From contig NZ_AP022575.1 in the NCBI RefSeq assembly GCF_010730055.1, forward strand, positions 4,278,001 to 4,342,000: 64,000 nt of DNA, given 5' to 3'. Positions 57,060 through 64,000 of this stretch are shown piece by piece. The notes beneath the pieces are model-generated. The model was not told the DNA's origin, did not search any database, and saw only the letters and a program-made list of their open reading frames with translations. How positions within the stretch are numbered: position 1 is the first letter of the stretch; each line of letters begins with the position of its first letter. The position numbers were made by a program, and so were the translations under genes. The DNA comes from Mycobacterium shinjukuense (GTDB lineage Bacteria > Actinomycetota > Actinomycetes > Mycobacteriales > Mycobacteriaceae).

Positions 57060-57089
57060 ATCATACATGTTGGCTGTTAAGTGTATGAT
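57060..57089. promoter_or_regulatory. TetR-type operator dyad
   Basis: ATCATACA at 57060-57067 is exactly mirrored by TGTATGAT at 57082-57089 with a 14-bp spacer. It is the most AT-rich stretch for kilobases around. It sits between the divergent di-iron gene (start 57036) and TetR gene (start about 57150), the expected position of an autoregulated operator. Confidence 0.7.
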
Positions 57090-57149
57090 TACATTCGCGG
57101 GCCGTCAATGCACCAGGGCGATATCCTGCGGGCATGTCGCCGGCCGAGG

Positions 57150-57764
57150 ATGCGCACCGTGGCACGTAGGCGCGGATGGGACGGGCGTCCCCCCGGCACC
57201 GATGAGGAAGCATCCCAGCGCATCGTGGCGACGGCGGTGAAACTGATCGCCGAGACCGGATCGGATGTCAGCATCGCCGACGTCGCCTCGTCGCTGGGGG
57301 TCATCAGGCAGACGGTGTACCGCTACTTCCCGACCGCCGACGCGCTCATGCATGCGGCGGCGATCGCCTCGGTGGACGCCTTCCTCGACCGGCTTACCGA
57401 CGCCGTCCGCGGCATCACCGATCCGGCGGAGGCCATGACCGAAGGCGTGCTGTTCACGTTGGAGGACGTCGCCCGCACGCCGCATCTCGGCCTGCTGCTG
57501 TCGGCGCCCCACGCGGCTGCGCACTCGGGCAACATCACATCCGACGAAGCGCAGGCCTTCGGAATGAGGATGATCGGCCGTTTCGACGTCGACTGGGCAC
57601 ACTACGGATACGACGAAGGGGCCCAGCGCGAACTCGTCGAGTTCACCCTGCGCACGATGCTGTCGTTCTTCGTCGCCCCCAACGAGCCCACCCGAACGCG
57701 AGAAGAGTTGCGCCGCTTCATCAAACGCTGGCTGGGCGGCGCCATCCTTGCGCAACCACGCTGA
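57150..57764 (+). CDS. TetR-family transcriptional regulator
   Basis: The 204-aa protein has an N-terminal HTH: ASQRIVATAVKLIAETGSDVSIADVASSLGVIRQTVYRYFPTADAL. A ligand-binding C-terminal helical domain follows. The start chosen is the ATG at 57150 (MRTVARRRGWDG), but in-frame ATGs at 57108 and 57081 and a GTG at 57159 are possible; the ribosome site is weak. The frame from 57081 would overlap the operator. It is divergent from the di-iron/membrane gene pair and presumably represses it. The effector is unknown. Confidence 0.85.
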   Translation: MRTVARRRGWDGRPPGTDEEASQRIVATAVKLIAETGSDVSIADVASSLGVIRQTVYRYFPTADALMHAAAIASVDAFLDRLTDAVRGITDPAEAMTEGVLFTLEDVARTPHLGLLLSAPHAAAHSGNITSDEAQAFGMRMIGRFDVDWAHYGYDEGAQRELVEFTLRTMLSFFVAPNEPTRTREELRRFIKRWLGGAILAQPR

Positions 57765-57890
57765 CCAGAGGCGCCCATGTGCGGGGCCGCCCGGGCACGC
57801 CTTGGCTGCCCGCTCCATTTGTATCGATTCGCGACTTTTTCCCGCGCTGGCCCCCATGATGTGTAGTACGCGATATCACCGGGGGAGCGG

Positions 57891-59717
57891 ATGTCATTTA
57901 TGCTCGTGGCGACCGACATGGTGGAGACGGTCGCGGCCGAAGTAGCCCAGATCGGTTCGGCGGTGAGTGCGGGCAACCTGGCCGCGGCCGTACCGACGAC
58001 CGAGGTGGCGGCGGCGGCCGCCGATGAGGTGTCGGTGGCCATCGCGGCGCTGTTCGGCGCGCACGCTCGGGACTATCAGGCGGCGGCGGCCCGGGCGGCG
58101 GCGTATCACCAGCGGTTTGTGCGCGCCTTGCGCGCGTCGGCGGCATCGTATCTGGCCACCGAGGCGACTGTCGCCACATCGTTGCAGGCGGCGGCCGCAC
58201 ATCCGGGTTCGTTCGGTGCCAACGGTTTTCAGACGTTGGTTTATGGCCCGGTGCACACCGCCGGCCAAGCATGGATGCACAGCCCGTTGGGCGAGGCGCT
58301 CGACCCGATCGTCAACGCGCCCACCAACATGCTGTTCGGGCGCGATCTGATCGGCAACGGTGCCGCCGGAACCGCGGCGAGCCCGCATGGCGGTGCCGGC
58401 GGGTTGCTGTTCGGTGACGGCGGGGCCGGCTATAGCCCCACCGGCGGCACCGAACCGGTGGCCGGCGGTCATGGCGGCGGCGCCGGGTTGATCGGCGACG
58501 GCGGCGTCGGTGGCGCCGGTTTTGCCGGCGGGGCGGGCGGCATGGGCGGCACCGGCGGCTGGTTGATGGGCAACGGCGGCCTGGGCGGCGCCGGCGGTGC
58601 GGTCACCGGCGTGGGCCTCGTCGGCGGCCCCGGCGGGGCGGGCGGCCAAGCGTTGCTGTTCGGCAACGGCGGTTTGGGCGGGGCCGGTGGGGCCAGTCCG
58701 CTGGGCACGAGCGGCGTCGGCGGGGCGGTCGGTCGTGGCGGCTGGTTCGTCGGTGACGGCGCCGCGGCCATGGTCGCGACCGGCGGCAGCGGGCAGACGA
58801 TCGTCATCGACTTCGTGCGGCACGGGCAGACGGCGGCCAACGCGGCGGGCTGGATCGACACGGCAGTGCCCGGGGTTCCGCTCACCGCGCTGGGCCAGCA
58901 GCAGGCGCAGGCCATCGCCAACGTCCTTGCGCCGCAGGGCCCCTACGCCGGGATTTTCACGTCGCAGCTGATCAGGACGCAGCAGACCGCCGCGCCGTTG
59001 GCCGCCCTGTTGGGGATGAACACGCAGGCATTGCCCGGGCTCAACGAGATCAATGCCGGCGTCTTCGATGGCCTGCCGCAGATCAGCCCCGCGGGACTGC
59101 TTTATCTGGTCGGCCCGATCGCGTGGACGCTCGGATTTCCCCTGGTGCCCATGCTGGCCCCGGGCTCCACCGACATCAACGGGATCGTTTTCGACCGTGC
59201 CTTTGACGGGGCGGTTCACACGATGTACGACGGTGCCCTGGCGAACCCGGTGGTGGCCGCGGACGGCAAGATCACCGCGGTCGCGTACTCAAGCGCATTC
59301 ACGATCGCCGTCGGGACGATGATGAACGTCGACAACCCCGATCTTCTGCTCATGCTCACCCATCCGCTGTCCAACACCGGCACCGTCGTGGTGCAGGGCG
59401 ATCCCCAGGGTGGTTGGACGCTGGTCAGTTGGGAAGGCATACCCGTGGCACCCGCGTCGTTGCCAACGGCGCTCTTTGTCGACGTGCGCGACCTGATCAC
59501 GGCGCCGCAATTCGCGGCCTACGACATCTGGCAGGCGCTGCTCACCGGTGATCCGGCCACGATCGTGACCGCGATGCGCGACGGTGTCGACGAGGTCGGC
59601 GCGGCGGCGGTCAACTTTCCCGTCGCGGTGACCGAGGACGTGGTCGACGCGGTGTGCGGCGCCGGTCTGGCTGGCCTGCCGAGCGGCCTGCCCAACCTGC
59701 TCCCCCGATCGTGCTGA
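57891..59717 (+). CDS. PE_PGRS protein fused to a histidine-phosphatase domain
   Basis: The 608-aa protein starts with a PE domain (MSFMLVATDMVETVAAEVAQ, residues about 1-95), then the GRDLIGNGAAGT linker. A short PGRS section of about 120 residues follows, then a C-terminal domain of about 300 residues in the phosphoglycerate-mutase/acid-phosphatase superfamily. R310-H311-G312 in VIDFVRHGQTAAN is the phosphate-binding motif, and FTSQLIRTQQTAAPLAALLG is the second family element. The layout is that of M. tuberculosis PE_PGRS11. The segment where the family normally has a second catalytic His-Gly reads A-Y-S467-S468-A. The ATG at 57891 has GGGGGAG upstream. It is probably exported; substrate unknown. 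Confidence 0.9.
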   Translation: MSFMLVATDMVETVAAEVAQIGSAVSAGNLAAAVPTTEVAAAAADEVSVAIAALFGAHARDYQAAAARAAAYHQRFVRALRASAASYLATEATVATSLQAAAAHPGSFGANGFQTLVYGPVHTAGQAWMHSPLGEALDPIVNAPTNMLFGRDLIGNGAAGTAASPHGGAGGLLFGDGGAGYSPTGGTEPVAGGHGGGAGLIGDGGVGGAGFAGGAGGMGGTGGWLMGNGGLGGAGGAVTGVGLVGGPGGAGGQALLFGNGGLGGAGGASPLGTSGVGGAVGRGGWFVGDGAAAMVATGGSGQTIVIDFVRHGQTAANAAGWIDTAVPGVPLTALGQQQAQAIANVLAPQGPYAGIFTSQLIRTQQTAAPLAALLGMNTQALPGLNEINAGVFDGLPQISPAGLLYLVGPIAWTLGFPLVPMLAPGSTDINGIVFDRAFDGAVHTMYDGALANPVVAADGKITAVAYSSAFTIAVGTMMNVDNPDLLLMLTHPLSNTGTVVVQGDPQGGWTLVSWEGIPVAPASLPTALFVDVRDLITAPQFAAYDIWQALLTGDPATIVTAMRDGVDEVGAAAVNFPVAVTEDVVDAVCGAGLAGLPSGLPNLLPRSC

Positions 59718-59814
59718 CACCTCGCCGGGGGTCAGCCAGCGGGCCAACCCGAAGGTGGCCCCGCCGATCTCCCCCACCGCGGTGCGCGTGAGCCGCGGAT
59801 GAAGCGGCGCGAAA

Positions 59815-60672
59815 CTAGGCGGTGCGGGAGTCGATTTCGAGTCCCCGGGCGTCGTCGGGAATCGGTGGCGGGGCGAGCTTCGCCGCCTCATCGTTTTCCA
59901 TGGCCCCCGGCTCGCGGGCGGACGAGCTTTCCAAAAACCGCAGCAGCTCCACCGGGAACGGCAGCACCAGTGTCGAGTTCTTCTCGGCGGCAACCTCGAC
60001 GACGGTTTCCAGCAGCCGGAGCTGAAGCGCTGCCGGGTGCTCGCTCATGACTTGCGCCGCGGAGGCCAGTTTCTGGGACGCCTGCAGTTCACCGTCGGCG
60101 GTGATCACCCGCGCCCGCCGTTCCCGCTCCGCCTCCGCCTGGCGCGCGATCGACCGCTTCATCGAGTCCGGCAGCGTCACATCCTTGATCTCCACGCGGT
60201 CGATGTGGATGCCCCAACCCAGAGCCGGGCTGTCGATCATCAACTCCAGGCCCTGGTTGAGATGCTCCCGGTTGGAGAGCAAGTCGTCCAGATTGCTCTT
60301 GCCGATGATCGAACGCAGCGACGTCTGAGCGACCTGCCCGATCGCGGACTTATAGTCCTGGACGTCGACCACCGCGCGCACCGGATCGGCCACCTTGAAG
60401 TAGATGACGGCATCCACGCGGACGGTGACGTTGTCGCGGGTGATCCCGTCCTGGGCGGGCACCGGCATCGTGATGATCTGCATGTTCACTTTTTCAAGGC
60501 GATCGGCGACCGGAACCAGCATCGTCAGCCCGGGTCCCCGAGCGGCCGCCTGGACCCGTCCGAATCGGAAAACGACGCCTCGTTCGAATTGCTTGATGAC
60601 GCGAAGGTTTGTCGCCAACAACAACAGCAGCACAGCCGCGCTACCCAGCCCGGCCACCATCAATTCGACCAT
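59815..60672 (-). CDS. SPFH/band-7 (stomatin-like) membrane protein
   Basis: The 285-aa protein has an N-terminal membrane helix (LMVAGLGSAAVLLLLLATNL), an SPFH domain (VIKQFERGVVFRFGRVQAAARGPGL and IGQVAQTSLRSIIGKSNLDDLLSNREHLN) and a coiled region RQAEAERERRARVITADGELQASQKL. The end is Pro/Asp-rich. Stomatin or slipin homologues organise membrane microdomains and partner proteases; no NfeD-type partner is adjacent here. The start is the ATG at 60672 with GGAG 6-9 nt upstream; an N-terminal extension to 60762 was rejected. It is convergent with the PE_PGRS-phosphatase gene. Confidence 0.88.
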   Translation of the reverse strand: MVELMVAGLGSAAVLLLLLATNLRVIKQFERGVVFRFGRVQAAARGPGLTMLVPVADRLEKVNMQIITMPVPAQDGITRDNVTVRVDAVIYFKVADPVRAVVDVQDYKSAIGQVAQTSLRSIIGKSNLDDLLSNREHLNQGLELMIDSPALGWGIHIDRVEIKDVTLPDSMKRSIARQAEAERERRARVITADGELQASQKLASAAQVMSEHPAALQLRLLETVVEVAAEKNSTLVLPFPVELLRFLESSSAREPGAMENDEAAKLAPPPIPDDARGLEIDSRTA

Positions 60673-61406
60673 CGTCGTCTCCACATTCCGCCGAGCCTCG
60701 TCATGGAACCCGTTGGCGTGCGCCGACTCTCCTTGCCAGTGATCCGAGGGCCGACCCGCCATACCCGACCATCCTCGGGCCCATTAGGCCTGGTCCATAC
60801 CTCGATTGTGGCACCGGCGATGACGCGCCTCAACGAGCTCGGCGGAACCCCGGCAGGCGGCCCAGCCTGATAGCGGACGATGTGAGGCTAACGGCCTCCC
60901 CGGCGGGCGCCGATTGGCGCTTCCAGGCGACGCTTGGCCTCTCAGCCGATCGCGGCGGATGCGTCCAGCAGGAGGATCCCACTCGGCCTTGCAACGCGCG
61001 AGCGGCGTTGCCCGGATACTTTGGGGCGACGCTGAGCTCGGCCGGCGCCCGGTCATGGCCTACACGTCACGTCCGGGCGCTCGACGGCATACAACCGCCA
61101 CGGTGTGCGCGATCGTCACCGCGCACACGGACCGCGTCACGATCCTTCCGCGCAGTCGATCGCGGCGCTGGAGCTCCTCAACGCCGCGACAAAGCGGTTG
61201 TCGGCGGCCTTCACTGCGCGATCGCGGAAATCGCTCGAGTTCCCGGCGTACGATGCTGGCCTCGGCGAATATCGGCGGCAAACCGAACAAGACGTCGACA
61301 CCTTCCGGGGCCTGGCCGTGGTCGACGCGTCCGGAACCACGTGACGCTTGCCAGCCTTGCGCGACGGACATTCGCAATCGGTGTCAAACGCGCGCATTGT
61401 GGAGAT
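60673..61406. other. 734-bp gap, no clear gene
   Basis: The region holds no open frame with family support. A plus-strand frame at 61105-61344 has one protein-like patch (ELLNAATKRLSAAFTARSRK, then LEFPAYDAGLGEYRRQTEQD), but no start codon with a ribosome site and no known relative, so it may be a relic. Other long frames are GC-bias artefacts. Promoters for the SPFH gene presumably lie at its left end. Confidence 0.45.
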
Positions 61407-61673
61407 GTGAAGGGTGATTGGGTCGAGATCGTCATCGACGCCGGAACCGATTCGCGGGTATATGAGGTGACCGCGACTCGCGCCGGGCGCCGGGTCGAGA
61501 TCGCGACTCGCCGTGGAGTCGTAGAGGTCAGTGAGGTGACCCGGTCGGGTGTGCCGGTGCGGACCGCACGATTTATGTCCAGCCGTGTCATCGCACTCGT
61601 CGAGCATCCGGCGACGAGGCTGCCCGCCACCGACGAGCAGCGCGGGCCTGTGCGCACCGCGAAGCCGGCGTGA
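61407..61673 (+). CDS. Small beta-rich protein of unknown function
   Basis: The 88-aa product (GTG at 61407) reads MKGDWVEIVIDAGTDSRVYE followed by VTATRAGRRVEIATRRGVVEVSEVTRSGVPVRTARF, an alternating hydrophobic/charged pattern typical of a small beta barrel. A short Pro/Ala tail follows. GGAG lies immediately upstream but only 2 nt away, so the start is not certain. The sense strand codon bias fits a mycobacterial gene. No family is recognised. A perfect-arm dyad lies 73 bp beyond its stop. Confidence 0.6.
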   Translation: MKGDWVEIVIDAGTDSRVYEVTATRAGRRVEIATRRGVVEVSEVTRSGVPVRTARFMSSRVIALVEHPATRLPATDEQRGPVRTAKPA

Positions 61674-61745
61674 TCCCGGCGCGATCCCTGCGCGATTTCC
61701 TGGATAGATCGTCCGCTCATTGGAATGCATTGCAGCAGTGAGAGA

Positions 61746-61765
61746 TTGGCGTTGGTCAACGCCAA
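61746..61765. promoter_or_regulatory. 20-bp dyad TTGGCGTTG-GT-CAACGCCAA
   Basis: Nine-base arms (61746-61754 and 61757-61765) are exact reverse complements around GT. It lies in a gene-free gap 73 bp after the small ORF and just before the IS1380-type remnant. It could be an operator, terminator or transposon-related site. Confidence 0.45.
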
Positions 61766-61790
61766 CGGCCGGGCTCGCGCGCGCCACAAT

Positions 61791-62100
61791 GCGGTTGGTG
61801 GTGCACCGGGATGACGATGCGCGCTACCCCGAGGGGCTGCTTCCGGCATGGCGAGATCACCGGTTTGTCGCAAACTCCGAGTTGTCCGCCGCCGCGGTGA
61901 TCGCGCATGACCGGCGGCGCGCCACGGCACCCTCGGCGGCGGTCGCCGCGCCGTGGCAGGTGGCGCCAGCTGGTGCCGGTATCGGCCCGCCGCCGATGCT
62001 GCGCCTGCCGGTCCACTGGCCCCGCAGAACCGGATGGACAGCCCGGTGGACAACGTCGCCGGCAGCCGCCTACCCCGCGCTGCCGCCTGACCCCACTGAC
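61791..62100 (+). pseudogene. Decayed 3' part of an IS1380-type transposase
   Basis: The frame reading RYPEGLLPAWRDHRFVANSE, followed by LSAAAVIAHDRR, resembles the C-terminal catalytic region of IS1380-family DDE transposases (LLxxWRxHxFVT..DHRRHA pattern). After a gap of about 20 codons, WQVAPAGAGIGPPPMLRLPVHWPRRTGWTARW recalls the usual family end, in which a basic segment precedes LPxHWPW. Most of the gene is missing. No terminal inverted repeats were found. The comparison is by eye. The rest of the 653-bp gap (61674-62326) shows nothing else. Confidence 0.5.
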
Positions 62101-62326
62101 AGGCCCTGTCCCGCCCACCATCCCGGGCCGGGCCGAGGAAGCTCACGGAAAGTCGGTACCGACCGGCGCGCGCCGCCGGGCCCCGCCGCGCCACGCCCAA
62201 CGATCGGCCGGCCGGTGTCGCGGCTGGTTAATTCCACACCGGTCGGCGTGAAATCTCTTGTGTCACTCTGGTTTCTCTGGTTTGTCGGCGGGGTGTCTTG
62301 TCGGTGCCCTCCGATAGTTTGGGCGT

Positions 62327-63691
62327 ATGGATCGGGAGGCGATCACCGCGGCGTTCGACACCCTCGATGCCGGCGTGGATGCCGTGCTGGGGTTGGATTT
62401 TGAGGCGTTGAGCACCCATGAGCGGCTGGTGTTGCTAGAGCGGGTCGAGCGGGTACGCCGGCGGCTGCCCGCCGTCGAGCATCCACTGATCAACCAACTG
62501 GCCCGCTCGGCCAGCGCCGAGGAGTTGGGCGGCAAACTCTCCCACGCGATCGCCGAGTGGACGCTGATCAGCCGCGCCGAGGCCACCCGCCGCATCGCCG
62601 AGGCCGCCGATTTGGGGCCGCGGCGCGCACTGACCGGCGAGCCGCTGGCGCCGGTGTTGGCGGCCAGCGCGGCCGCCCAACGCGCCGGGCGGCTGGGCGG
62701 CGGCCAGATCGGGGTGATCCGCCGGTTCTCCCACCAGCTGCCCGGCTGGGTCGATGCGCCCACCCGCGACTGCGCCGAGGCCAAGCTGGCCAAGGAAGGC
62801 ACCCAGTTTCGCCCCGAACAACTGGCCGGGCTGGCCGACAAACTCGCCGATTGTCTGAACCCCGACGGGAATTACAGCGACGAGGACCGGGCCCGGCGGC
62901 GCGGCATCACCCTGGGCAAACAACAGGCCGATGGCATGTCGGCGCTGCGCGGCTGGCTCACCCCGGAAGCCCGGGCCACCGTGGAGGCGGTGTTGGCCAA
63001 GCTGGCCGCCCCCGGCATGTGCAACCCCGCCGACGAAACCCCGTGCGTGGACGGCACACCCAGCCAGCAGGCCATCGACTCCGACACCCGCAGCACGGCC
63101 CAACGCCACCACGATGGGCTCAACGCCGGGCTGCGCGCGCTGCTGGCCTCCGGCAAGCTGGGCCAACACAACGGGTTGCCGGCCTCCATCATCGTCACGA
63201 CCACGCTGGCCGACTTGGAGGCCGCCGCCGGCACCGGGCTCACCGGCGGGGGCAGCCTGCTGCCGATGAGTGATGTGATCCGGCTGGCCCGCCACGCCCG
63301 GCACTATCTGACGATCTTCGATCACGGCAAGGCGCTGGCGCTCTATCACAGCAAGCGCCTGGCCTCCCCGGCGCAGCGAATAGTCTTGTACGCCAACGAG
63401 CGTGGGTGCAGCGCACCGGGCTGCGCGGTGGGCGGGTATTACTGCGAGGTTCATCATGTGACCCCGTATGCCCAGTGCCGCACCACCGACGTCAACGCGT
63501 TGACGTTTGCCTGCGGCGCCCACCACCGCATGCTGCAACCCGGGGGTTGGAGCACCCGCACCAACACCCGCGGCGAGACCGAGTGGCTACCGCCGCGCCA
63601 CCTGGACCGCGGCCAACCCCGCATCAACCGCTACTTCCACCCCGAAAAGCTGCTGCGCGATGGGGACGACGAGGACGACGACGGCCCGTAG
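62327..63691 (+). CDS. 13E12-family DUF222/HNH endonuclease-like protein
   Basis: The 454-aa protein has an N-terminal DUF222 domain (about residues 1-330; LLERVERVRRRLPAVEHPLINQLA) and a C-terminal HNH nuclease motif (CSAPGCAVGGYYCEVHHVTP, then NALTFACGAHHRML), with Cys residues that could hold zinc. It resembles the REP13E12 repeat-family proteins of mycobacteria, often linked to mobile or phage-integration sites. The start is the ATG at 62327. It stands between IS1380-type relics, consistent with a mobile history. Activity is not demonstrated. Confidence 0.88.
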   Translation: MDREAITAAFDTLDAGVDAVLGLDFEALSTHERLVLLERVERVRRRLPAVEHPLINQLARSASAEELGGKLSHAIAEWTLISRAEATRRIAEAADLGPRRALTGEPLAPVLAASAAAQRAGRLGGGQIGVIRRFSHQLPGWVDAPTRDCAEAKLAKEGTQFRPEQLAGLADKLADCLNPDGNYSDEDRARRRGITLGKQQADGMSALRGWLTPEARATVEAVLAKLAAPGMCNPADETPCVDGTPSQQAIDSDTRSTAQRHHDGLNAGLRALLASGKLGQHNGLPASIIVTTTLADLEAAAGTGLTGGGSLLPMSDVIRLARHARHYLTIFDHGKALALYHSKRLASPAQRIVLYANERGCSAPGCAVGGYYCEVHHVTPYAQCRTTDVNALTFACGAHHRMLQPGGWSTRTNTRGETEWLPPRHLDRGQPRINRYFHPEKLLRDGDDEDDDGP

Positions 63692-63774
63692 CCTCCATCC
63701 GTGGCCGGGCCGGCGGCCTGCGACAATACGAGTGCTGAGATCGCAGTTGTCCAGCCTCCGAGAAGGCGCTTGCG

Positions 63775-64000
63775 ATGCGGCCAGGGAATACGTTGACCAC
63801 CAGATCGGCGGTGTTTGACGAGCGGAATCTGCTGTCGGCGGCCGGGTTGGTGCCGGTGCTGGAACTGGCTGCGCAGAACGGTCTTTCGGAATCGATCGAC
63901 CAGCACGGGGATCTGCCGTCGGCTCGGGTGGCGATTCCCAGGTCGCCGAACCCCCAACACCCTGCGGCTGGGCCGGCACCGCACCCTGACCGTGCGGCTG
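63775..64000 (+). mobile_element. IS1380-type transposase start, cut by window edge
   Basis: ATG at 63775 with AGAAGG upstream gives MRPGNTLTTRSAVFDERNLL then SAAGLVPVLELAAQNGLSES, the N-terminal signature of IS1380-family transposases (FDxxNLxSxAGLVPVLxLA). After DLPSARVA the translation turns low-complexity (PRSPNPQHPAAGPAPHP), and another frame reads RRTPNTLRLGRHRTLTVRL. This suggests that the element is truncated or shifted near 63940. The window ends here, so integrity cannot be judged. Confidence 0.6.

Noticed and set aside
60763..61060. Short plus-strand frames in the gap after the SPFH gene
   Set aside because: Their translations are Arg/Pro-rich, with no ribosome site and no similarity recognised.

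Overview
The window comes from a slow-growing Mycobacterium of the PE_PGRS-bearing group (relatives of M. kansasii, M. marinum and the M. tuberculosis complex). The evidence is very high GC, GTG/TTG starts, three PE_PGRS genes, a complete mce4 operon, and a gene order that follows the M. tuberculosis Rv3519-Rv3479 region in inverted orientation. Species is not determined. H37Rv locus names used below come from memory of gene order and protein length, not from a search.

Layout. 1-5.6 kb: side-chain end of the cholesterol regulon (acetoacetate-decarboxylase-like gene, cyp142, a DUF559-type nuclease-like protein, echA19, fadD19). 5.6-13.2 kb: a giant PE_PGRS gene with eleven tandem copies of a 354-bp unit and many apparent frameshifts that look like collapsed C/G runs. 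13.5-16.1 kb: degenerate gene copy, amidohydrolase, ilvX. 16.2-20.4 kb: an intact 1399-aa PE_PGRS. 20.6-25.7 kb: fadD17-fadE27-fadE26 diverging from fdxD-hsd4A around a KstR operator. 25.9-36.4 kb: yrbE4AB-mce4ABCDEF plus two Mce-associated genes, the cholesterol importer. 36.4-43.1 kb: secreted protein, otsA, PadR regulator, APC transporter, DoxX protein, enoyl-CoA hydratase, SDR. 43.1-47.7 kb: VapBC-type toxin-antitoxin pair, small membrane protein, cpsA, and LppP/LprE and DUF2510 proteins. 47.8-54.9 kb: Tat-lipoprotein hemerythrin, oxidoreductase remnant, GAP/LysE-like membrane protein, patatin-like protein, alpha/beta hydrolase. 54.9-57.8 kb: membrane protein plus di-iron protein, divergent from a TetR regulator. 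57.9-64 kb: PE_PGRS fused to a histidine phosphatase, SPFH protein, decayed IS1380-type DNA, a 13E12-type HNH gene, and the start of an IS1380-type transposase.

How the genes work together. Mce4 with YrbE4AB imports cholesterol. CYP142 oxidises its terminal carbon, FadD19/FadD17 form CoA thioesters, and FadE26-FadE27, EchA19 and Hsd4A carry out side-chain beta-oxidation, with FdxD as a probable electron carrier. Two identical 14-bp KstR half-palindrome pairs and one near match sit at the control points of this module.

Most notable observations: (i) a dispersed 28-bp-arm palindrome, one copy of which supplies the last codons of two convergent genes; (ii) homopolymer-collapse frameshifts confined to the PGRS repeat array; (iii) a PE_PGRS-phosphatase fusion that seems to lack the second catalytic His; (iv) an uncharacterised di-iron/membrane protein pair with its own TetR-type operator; (v) several gene remnants.
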